From assembly GCA_002372015.1 (NCBI GenBank), contig DFIA01000082.1, forward strand, positions 1 through 29,205: a DNA stretch of 29,205 nt, read 5' to 3'. The notes below the pieces were generated by a model that ran no database searches, had not been told where the DNA came from, and saw nothing but the letters and a program-made list of their open reading frames with translations. Below, piece after piece: positions 24,296 through 29,205 of the stretch. The position numbers and the translations under genes were made by a program. Source of the DNA: Bacteroidales bacterium UBA3709. Lineage in GTDB: Bacteria; Bacteroidota; Bacteroidia; Bacteroidales; UBA932. Every line of letters starts with the position of its first letter. Position 1 is the stretch's first letter.

Positions 24296-25510
24296 ATGGT
24301 TGCTGATAGTTATAAAGAAAATTTTTGGGCCGATATTCAACAATTGGCCAAAGAAGCCGGCTTTGCCGATTGTGGGTGCGCAAGAGCGCTACCCTTAGCC
24401 GGTTCTTTAGATGAATGCCGCTATATGGAGGCAGAGCAACTTGGGCATTTTGGCAATATGGAGTATCTCAAACGAAACATAGATAAGAGGATGAATCCGG
24501 CTTTATTGTTAGAGGGCGCAAAAAGCATAATAGTTTTTCTTGTGCCTTTCGGGCAAAAAAAGTATGCTAAGGAGCAGCAAACACAACAAACCACACTTAA
24601 AGTATCGGAATTTGCTTTTGGCTTAGATTATCATATCATAATAAAAGAAAAACTAAATGCAATTGCCTCCTACATAGAAGACCAGATAGATTCTGCGGTA
24701 GAGCCTGCTGCAACTGACAACCAAAGCGAACCTACCAACAGCCGCAAAAGAAAGCTTAGACATTGCAGAGCGCTTATAGAGCCTGCTGCAACAGACAACC
24801 AAAGCGAACCTACCAACAGCCGCAAAAGAAAGCTTAGACATTGCGGAGCGCTTATAGAACCTGCTGCAACTGACAACCCAAGCGAACCTGCCAACAGCCG
24901 CAAAAGAAAGCTTAGACATTGCAGAGTATTTACAGATTCTGCACCCGTGATGGAAAGGGCCTGGGCGGTAAGAGCCGGCTTAGGTTTTATAGGCAAAAAC
25001 AACTTCTTTATCAGCCCAAAGGCCGGCATAAAAAATTTTATAGGTATAATAATAACCACAGCCGAATTGCCTTATCACGATAAAATTATGGAAAACGCCT
25101 GCGGCAGTTGCACAAAATGTCTAAGTGCCTGCACACAAAAAGCTCTCTATGCGCCTTATAAGATAGATGCCTCCAGATGCTTGTCTTACAAAACCATAGA
25201 GGCACCTCTGCCAAAACACAGCAGCATTTACACATATACTACAGCACCGTCTGAAAATACAGAAAATCAAGAATGTACAAAAAATGCAGGCAAGTGGATT
25301 TTTGGCTGCGACGACTGCATGAATGCCTGCCCGTGGAATAGCTTTAACAAAGATGGCTGGCCGGAGTTTTCATATAACCAAAACAAACTGCAGCAACTTA
25401 CAACGGAAAAATGGCTCAATATGAGCCAAGAAGAATTTGAGGCCGATTACAAGAATACCCCACTCACAAGAGCCGGATTAGAAAAAATCAAAAATAACAT
25501 ATCGCTATGA
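24296..25510 (+). CDS. queG: Epoxyqueuosine reductase with an in-frame triple repeat insertion
   Basis: Cobalamin and Fe-S enzyme that reduces epoxyqueuosine to queuosine in tRNA. It has 404 residues; related enzymes of this phylum are about 310-330. The N-terminal domain holds FAFGLDYHIIIKEKL. Residues about 136-211 are three near-identical 26-residue repeats. The core resumes with FTDSAPVMERAWAVRAGLGFIGKN (written here as two parts: DSAPVMERAW, with the catalytic Asp, and VRAGLGFIGKN). Eight cluster cysteines are kept: CGSCTKCLSAC, RCLSYKTIE and CDDCMNAC, but the usual Pro after the fourth Cys is Thr. The C-terminal HEAT part of longer forms is absent. It overlaps the next gene by 4 bp (ATGA). 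Confidence 0.93.
   Translation: MVADSYKENFWADIQQLAKEAGFADCGCARALPLAGSLDECRYMEAEQLGHFGNMEYLKRNIDKRMNPALLLEGAKSIIVFLVPFGQKKYAKEQQTQQTTLKVSEFAFGLDYHIIIKEKLNAIASYIEDQIDSAVEPAATDNQSEPTNSRKRKLRHCRALIEPAATDNQSEPTNSRKRKLRHCGALIEPAATDNPSEPANSRKRKLRHCRVFTDSAPVMERAWAVRAGLGFIGKNNFFISPKAGIKNFIGIIITTAELPYHDKIMENACGSCTKCLSACTQKALYAPYKIDASRCLSYKTIEAPLPKHSSIYTYTTAPSENTENQECTKNAGKWIFGCDDCMNACPWNSFNKDGWPEFSYNQNKLQQLTTEKWLNMSQEEFEADYKNTPLTRAGLEKIKNNISL
24701..24926 (+). repeat. 78-bp tandem repeat, nearly three copies, inside queG
   Basis: Copies begin at 24701, 24779 and 24857 (exact 78-bp period); the third stops matching after 24926, at 70 bp. Copies 1 and 2 differ by about two bases; the third differs slightly more. 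Each unit encodes 26 residues of the form IEPAATDN-SEP-NS-RKRKLRHC. Because 78 is a multiple of 3, the frame is kept. Looks like a recent expansion by slippage or unequal exchange. Confidence 0.9.
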
Positions 25511-26409
25511 AGATTATTACGCAAATAGATATTCCAGCACCTCAAAAGCCAATAGATTTTTCAAACAAAATTCTGTGCATAGGCAGTTGCTTTGCCGATA
25601 CCATAGGAGAAAAGCTTAAAATACATGGTTTTAATTGCCTTGTAAATCCGTTTGGCACTCTTTACAATATTTATTCAATATTCAACTCCCTTGTAAGGCT
25701 CGGCAATGTAGTTCCCTTTACAGAAGATGATGTGTTTCTCAGACCTGATGGTAAGTTTGTTACATGGAGCCACCACTCCAGATGCGGTCTTAAAGAAACA
25801 GAAGGCTTTACTGCAGCAGATTTTCTCAAAAAAGCAAATACAGAACTAAAACAAGCTGCAACTTTTTTAGCTCAGGCAGATACGGTGCTTATAACTTTAG
25901 GCACCTCTTATATATTCAAACTCAAAGGCACTGAATCTGTTGTTTCTAACTGCCATAAATTGCCGGCAAAGAACTTTGACAGAGTATTTGTTCCAGAAGC
26001 TTTTACCGCAGAAAAAATTCTCCGCCTGGCCGCTATGTTTCCTGAAAAAAGATTGATTTTTACAGTAAGCCCTATACGCCATCTTGCAGATGGGGCGCAT
26101 GGCAACAACTTGTCTAAAAGCTCTTTACTTCTGGCCATAGATAATGCTATTAACAGCGCAAAAGCCTCCATAGCTTCCGTTAGCGCAAAATCTCACCCTT
26201 ATGCTCTCATAGAATACTTTCCCTCTTATGAAATTATGATGGACGAACTAAGAGACTATCGCTGGTATGCAGAAGATATGACACACCCCTCAGAAGCCGC
26301 TGTAAAATATATTTTTGAACGGTTTACAGAAAGTTTTATCGCCAAGGAATGTTACCCGCAAATGCAGCAGAAAGTCAAACTATGGAAAGCAGCTCAGCAT
26401 AGTGTATAG
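25507..26409 (+). CDS. GSCFA domain protein
   Basis: 300-residue protein of the GSCFA family, named after the motif seen here as CIGSCFADTIGEKL (about residues 24-37), followed by NPFGTLYNIYSIFN. SHHSRCGLKE, VLITLGTSYIFK, FTVSPIRHLADGAHGNNLSK and HPSEAAVKYIFERF are further conserved blocks. The Gly-Ser motif and the terminal Asp-x-x-His-like DMTHPSE resemble SGNH/GDSL hydrolases, so an esterase-like fold is plausible, but the function is not established. It has no signal peptide. It overlaps queG by 4 bp, so the two are probably translated together. Confidence 0.85.
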   Translation: MKIITQIDIPAPQKPIDFSNKILCIGSCFADTIGEKLKIHGFNCLVNPFGTLYNIYSIFNSLVRLGNVVPFTEDDVFLRPDGKFVTWSHHSRCGLKETEGFTAADFLKKANTELKQAATFLAQADTVLITLGTSYIFKLKGTESVVSNCHKLPAKNFDRVFVPEAFTAEKILRLAAMFPEKRLIFTVSPIRHLADGAHGNNLSKSSLLLAIDNAINSAKASIASVSAKSHPYALIEYFPSYEIMMDELRDYRWYAEDMTHPSEAAVKYIFERFTESFIAKECYPQMQQKVKLWKAAQHSV

Positions 26410-26440
26410 CTTTGCTCATCTGGCTTATCGAAAAGGTTAC

Positions 26441-26448
26441 TATATTTG
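26441..26448 (+). promoter_or_regulatory. Candidate esterase promoter -7 box
   Basis: TATATTTG fits TAnnTTTG and would give a leader of about 40 nt before the ATG at 26495. The nearest upstream TTTG (26411-26414) is 26 bp away, farther than usual. Confidence 0.4.
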
Positions 26449-26494
26449 ATAGCAATATTATATCTAAGTTTTCATGACTCTAAAATTCACAGCT

Positions 26495-27352
26495 ATGAAA
26501 AAGCTTTTTTCTCCCCTTATCATGCTGATGCTTTTTTGTATCAGCGCAAGTGCCGGCAAGATTGTAACAGACAGTCTTTACAGCAATATTCTAAAAACCA
26601 CTCAGAAATACAATGTATATCTGCCGGATGGATTCGACAAAGCAGATAAAAAGTATCCCGTTATTTACCTTCTGCATGGCCTTTATGGTTGTTATTCAGA
26701 TTGGGTACAAACCGGCAATATGAAACTTGTGGCAGATGAGCTCATAGCAAGTGGCGAGGCAAAGGAAATGGTTATTATAATGCCAAACGCGGGCAGTGCC
26801 GATGTAAGAAACTATCAAAATGGCTATTTTAACGTAGAAGATTGGCCGTACGAAGACTTTTTCTTTCAAGAGTTTATGCCGGAAGTTGAAAAGAAATACA
26901 GAATAATCTCAGATAAACAGCATCGGGCCATAATGGGTTTGAGCATGGGAGGAGGCGGCAGCGTAGTATATTGTCAGAAACATCCGGATATGTTCTCCAG
27001 CTGCTATGCAATGAGTGCTTGGTTAGATAACAAAAGTGGCCAAGTAGGAGGCAGAAATGAGAAGAAAGACAAACTCTGGATTGTATCGCAAAGCGTATCT
27101 GCCAATTCAGCCATAGATTTTGTTGGCAATGCTAACGAAGATACCGTTCAGAAACTACGCACCATAAAATGGTTTATAGATTGTGGCGACGACGATATAC
27201 TCATGGATCTTTCCGTGCTGTTATTTCAAAAGATGAGAGCCAAGAGAATAAAAGCAGAGCTAAGAATAAATAACGGTGTGCACAACTGGGAATATTGGCA
27301 TTTGGCTCTGCGACAAGCCCTGCCATTTGCTTCCAGAAACTTCGGACTTTAA
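26495..27352 (+). CDS. Secreted alpha/beta-hydrolase esterase (esterase D / XynC type)
   Basis: 285-residue exported esterase. I preferred the ATG at 26495 to one seven codons upstream, because it begins a standard signal peptide (MKKLFSPLIMLMLFCISASA, cleaved probably after ASA). The mature part has YPVIYLLHGLYGCYSDW (oxyanion region), the nucleophile elbow GLSMGGGGSV (Ser near residue 150), DCGDDDILMD (catalytic Asp) and NNGVHNWEYWHLAL (catalytic His). This is Pfam Esterase (PF00756) type, common in Bacteroidota for acetyl or feruloyl esters on polysaccharides. The substrate is unknown; no polysaccharide-utilisation genes are nearby. Confidence 0.88.
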   Translation: MKKLFSPLIMLMLFCISASAGKIVTDSLYSNILKTTQKYNVYLPDGFDKADKKYPVIYLLHGLYGCYSDWVQTGNMKLVADELIASGEAKEMVIIMPNAGSADVRNYQNGYFNVEDWPYEDFFFQEFMPEVEKKYRIISDKQHRAIMGLSMGGGGSVVYCQKHPDMFSSCYAMSAWLDNKSGQVGGRNEKKDKLWIVSQSVSANSAIDFVGNANEDTVQKLRTIKWFIDCGDDDILMDLSVLLFQKMRAKRIKAELRINNGVHNWEYWHLALRQALPFASRNFGL

Positions 27353-27370
27353 CTTGGTGAAAAAGAAAAA

Positions 27371-27405
27371 AGGGGTTGCCAAAAATACTTTGGCAACCTC
27401 TTTTT
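27371..27405. terminator. Bidirectional intrinsic terminator
   Basis: A 13-bp stem: AGGGGTTGCCAAA (27371-27383) pairs with TTTGGCAACCTCT (27389-27401), with one G-T pair and a 5-base loop. T-run to the right on the plus strand and A-run to the left (a T-run on the minus strand). It lies between the convergent esterase gene and rplQ and should stop transcription from both. Confidence 0.9.
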
Positions 27406-27428
27406 GTAAGTATAGGTTTTATACCTTT

Positions 27429-27938
27429 CTACTTGGATTCTTCGGTTTCTGATGCCTTAGCCTCAGGCTTAGATTCTGTCTTAGGCTCTGTGGCCTCTGC
27501 TTTAGGAGCAGCCTTCTTTGCACGGCTTCTTCTGGTAGTAGTCTTCTTTTCAGCCTTAACTTCTTTTTCTACAGGAGCTACAGCAAAATCTACCAACTCT
27601 ATGTATGCCATGTCGGCAGCATCACCGGCACGGAAGCCTGTCTTGAGAATGCGTGTATATCCACCAGGACGCTCGCCAACCTTAGGGGCTACTGTGCGGA
27701 AAAGCTCAGTAACAGCTTCTTTCTGCTTGAGGTAGCTAAAAACCACACGGCGATTAGCAGTGGTATCGGTTTTACTCTTGGTAATAAGAGGCTCTACGTA
27801 AACTCTCAAAGACTTAGCCTTGGCAAGTGTTGTCTGTATGTGCTTGTGCAAAATCAGAGAACAAGCCATATTGGAAAGCATTGCCTTACGATGACCGCTT
27901 TTACGCCCAAGATGATTTATTGTCTTATTGTGTCTCAT
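27429..27938 (-). CDS. rplQ: Ribosomal protein L17 (bL17), with extended tail
   Basis: Large-subunit ribosomal protein. The core begins MRHNKTINHLGRKSGHRKAM and continues to the conserved GYTRILKTGFRAGDAADMAYIEL region (given here in part: RILKTGFRAGDAADMA). The core is about 120 residues. A further 45-residue tail is rich in Lys, Ala, Glu and Thr (KAEKKTTTRRSRAKKAAPKA) and probably disordered; such tails are normal in Bacteroidota L17. It is the last gene of the ribosomal cluster, 8 bp after rpoA, followed by the bidirectional terminator. Confidence 0.97.
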   Translation of the reverse strand: MRHNKTINHLGRKSGHRKAMLSNMACSLILHKHIQTTLAKAKSLRVYVEPLITKSKTDTTANRRVVFSYLKQKEAVTELFRTVAPKVGERPGGYTRILKTGFRAGDAADMAYIELVDFAVAPVEKEVKAEKKTTTRRSRAKKAAPKAEATEPKTESKPEAKASETEESK

Positions 27939-27946
27939 TTCTTAAA

Positions 27947-28936
27947 CTATTTATCAATGTTATACTTACTGGTGTCCATTCCAAAATGTAAGCCATGTTT
28001 TTCTACAAGAGCCTCTATTTCTGTCATAGACTTCTTACCAAAGTTGCGGAACTTCAAAAGCTCATTCTTCTGGTGCGAAACAAGGTCTGCAAAGGTCTCT
28101 ATATCTGCTGCTTTAAGGCAGTTGATAGCCCTTACGCTCAAATCCTGATCTGTGAGTTTGGTGTTAAGTAACTGACGCATTCTCATATCATCTTCGTTGA
28201 GAGAGTTATCCTCGGTTTTTCCAGGGTCGTCTATCTCTATTCTGTCTTCTGAGAAGAGCATGAAGTGATATATCAAAATTTTAGCTGCCTCTAACAGAGC
28301 ATCCTTAGGGTTAATGCTGCCATCTGTTGTTACCTCAAGAGAAAGGCTCTCATAATCTGTCTTTTGCGCAATACGGCAAGGCGCTACAGTGTACTTGACA
28401 TTGATTATTGGTGTAAAGATGGAATCTATTGCTATTGTTCCTAACGGAGCATTATCATTCTTGTTTTCCTCTGCAGGCACCCAACCTCTACCCTTTCCAA
28501 TAGTGAGCGTAACCACCAACTTAACAGATTCTTCCATAGAGCAGATATGCTGCTCCGGATTAAGAACCTTAAAAGAAGACAGTTTCTTGGAAATATCATC
28601 GGCAGTAAACTCTTTCTTACCCCCAACTGTAAAAGTAACGGTTTCTCCTTCTTCAGTTTCTATCATTCTCTTGAATCTAACCTTTTTAAGGTTCAGAATG
28701 ATATCTATAACCCCTTCAATTACTCCGTTAATAGTATCAAACTCATGATCTACTCCCTCTATCTTTACAGAAGTAATTGCAAAGCCTTCAAGAGAAGAGA
28801 GCAGTACCCTTCTGAGAGCATTTCCTATGGTAATACCATATCTTGGTTCGAGTGGTTTAAACTCAAACTTACCAACGGTATCCGTAGTCTCGAGCACCAG
28901 AAGTTTTTCGGGTTTTTGAAATGCTAATATTGCCAT
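27947..28936 (-). CDS. rpoA: RNA polymerase subunit alpha
   Basis: Alpha subunit that dimerises to seed RNA polymerase assembly and contacts activators. It has 329 residues, a normal length. The N-terminal domain has KFEFKPLEPRYGITIGNALR and RRVLLSSLEGFAITSVKIEG; the linker follows FSEDRIEI. The C-terminal domain is LSVRAINCLKAADIETFADL with LLKFRNFGKKSMTEIEALVE, two helix-hairpin-helix motifs that bind promoter upstream DNA. It starts 12 bp after rpsD. The order rpsD-rpoA-rplQ is the standard end of the alpha operon. Confidence 0.98.
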   Translation of the reverse strand: MAILAFQKPEKLLVLETTDTVGKFEFKPLEPRYGITIGNALRRVLLSSLEGFAITSVKIEGVDHEFDTINGVIEGVIDIILNLKKVRFKRMIETEEGETVTFTVGGKKEFTADDISKKLSSFKVLNPEQHICSMEESVKLVVTLTIGKGRGWVPAEENKNDNAPLGTIAIDSIFTPIINVKYTVAPCRIAQKTDYESLSLEVTTDGSINPKDALLEAAKILIYHFMLFSEDRIEIDDPGKTEDNSLNEDDMRMRQLLNTKLTDQDLSVRAINCLKAADIETFADLVSHQKNELLKFRNFGKKSMTEIEALVEKHGLHFGMDTSKYNIDK

Positions 28937-28948
28937 TAATTCAATGAT

Positions 28949-29205
28949 TTATTTAGAGTACAACTCAACAATTAACTGCTCCTTAATATTCTCAGGAATA
29001 TCGGCACGCTCGGGCTTGTGCAGGAACTTGCCGCTCTTAGAAGCTTCATCCCATTCCATCCAGGGGTATTTGCTGTGATTGAATCCGGCAAGAGCGGCTT
29101 CAATAACTTCGAGGCTCTTCGACTTCTCACGAACACCTACTACCATTCCGGGCTTCACGGCGAATGAAGGAATATTAACAACCTTGCCATCAACCACAAT
29201 ATGCT
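28949..29205 (-). CDS. rpsD: Ribosomal protein S4 (uS4), partial (N-terminus beyond window)
   Basis: The C-terminal 84 codons of S4, a primary 16S rRNA binder. The frame is open to the right edge, so the true start lies outside the window. The visible part begins HIVVDGKVVNIPSFAVKPG, the end of the S4 RNA-binding domain, and continues with KSKSLEVIEAAL, SKYPWMEWD and the terminal ADIPENIKEQLIVELYSK, all S4 hallmarks. An internal GTG at 29197 is not a start. Confidence 0.95.
   Translation of the reverse strand, partial: HIVVDGKVVNIPSFAVKPGMVVGVREKSKSLEVIEAALAGFNHSKYPWMEWDEASKSGKFLHKPERADIPENIKEQLIVELYSK

Noticed and set aside
24701..24926. Possible CRISPR-like array
   Set aside because: The repeats are contiguous, without spacers, in frame and within queG.
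24653..25059. Repetitive open frames on the minus strand opposite the queG repeats
   Set aside because: They are the mirror of the triple repeat within queG; the plus frame has all enzyme motifs and Fe-S cysteines.

Overview
The window is a stretch of ordinary bacterial chromosome. It most likely comes from an uncultured or little-known member of the Bacteroidales (phylum Bacteroidota). Evidence for this is the rnfBCDGEA order directly downstream of an rseC homologue, two YjgP/YjgQ (LptF/LptG-like) permeases, a GSCFA-domain protein, the rpsD-rpoA-rplQ order with a long Ala/Lys/Glu tail on L17, and several matches to the Bacteroidota promoter -7 box (TAnnTTTG). The code is standard, and AUA is used freely for isoleucine. 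No rRNA, tRNA, CRISPR array, insertion sequence, phage or recognisable defence system was seen. No gap between genes exceeds 300 bp.

Layout. (1) 1-12850, minus strand: one long co-directional run. It reads two overlapping M23 peptidases, a MerR-type regulator, a Nif3 family protein, a coiled-coil Zn-ribbon protein, a class III aminotransferase, dnaB, a DUF3108 protein, rseC, and the six-subunit Rnf complex rnfB-C-D-G-E-A (rnfA runs off the left edge). Most junctions are tens of bases or less, or overlap. (2) 12932-19034, plus strand: alaS, an LptF-like permease, fmt and thiamine pyrophosphokinase, tightly packed. (3) 19108-20700, minus strand: a concentrative nucleoside transporter, divergent from tgt and a second LptG-like permease (20766-23040, plus strand). 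(4) 23141-24103, minus strand: an SDR-type L-threonine 3-dehydrogenase, divergent from queG and a GSCFA protein (24296-26409, plus strand), followed by a secreted esterase (26495-27352). (5) 27429 to the right edge, minus strand: rplQ, rpoA and the 3' part of rpsD, the end of the ribosomal-protein cluster.

How the genes fit together. Rnf couples ferredoxin oxidation to NAD+ reduction with ion pumping, or the reverse. RseC-like proteins are linked to Fe-S/Rsx systems. tgt and queG are the insertion and final steps of queuosine tRNA modification. alaS and fmt serve translation. The two permeases belong to the lipopolysaccharide transport family. The M23 pair is likely to act on peptidoglycan.

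No wholly new multi-gene system is evident. The most unusual things are: an in-frame, nearly identical 78-bp tandem triplication inside queG, just before its DSAPV motif; a leader upstream of rnfB with one 5' arm and two competing 3' arms, the last ending 2 nt before the start codon; and a four-half-site nested inverted repeat between the threonine dehydrogenase gene and queG, next to a perfect palindrome that overlaps candidate promoters for both genes. Smaller oddities are a Tgt without the usual zinc cysteines, an enlarged thiamine pyrophosphokinase and a possibly near-leaderless tgt mRNA.
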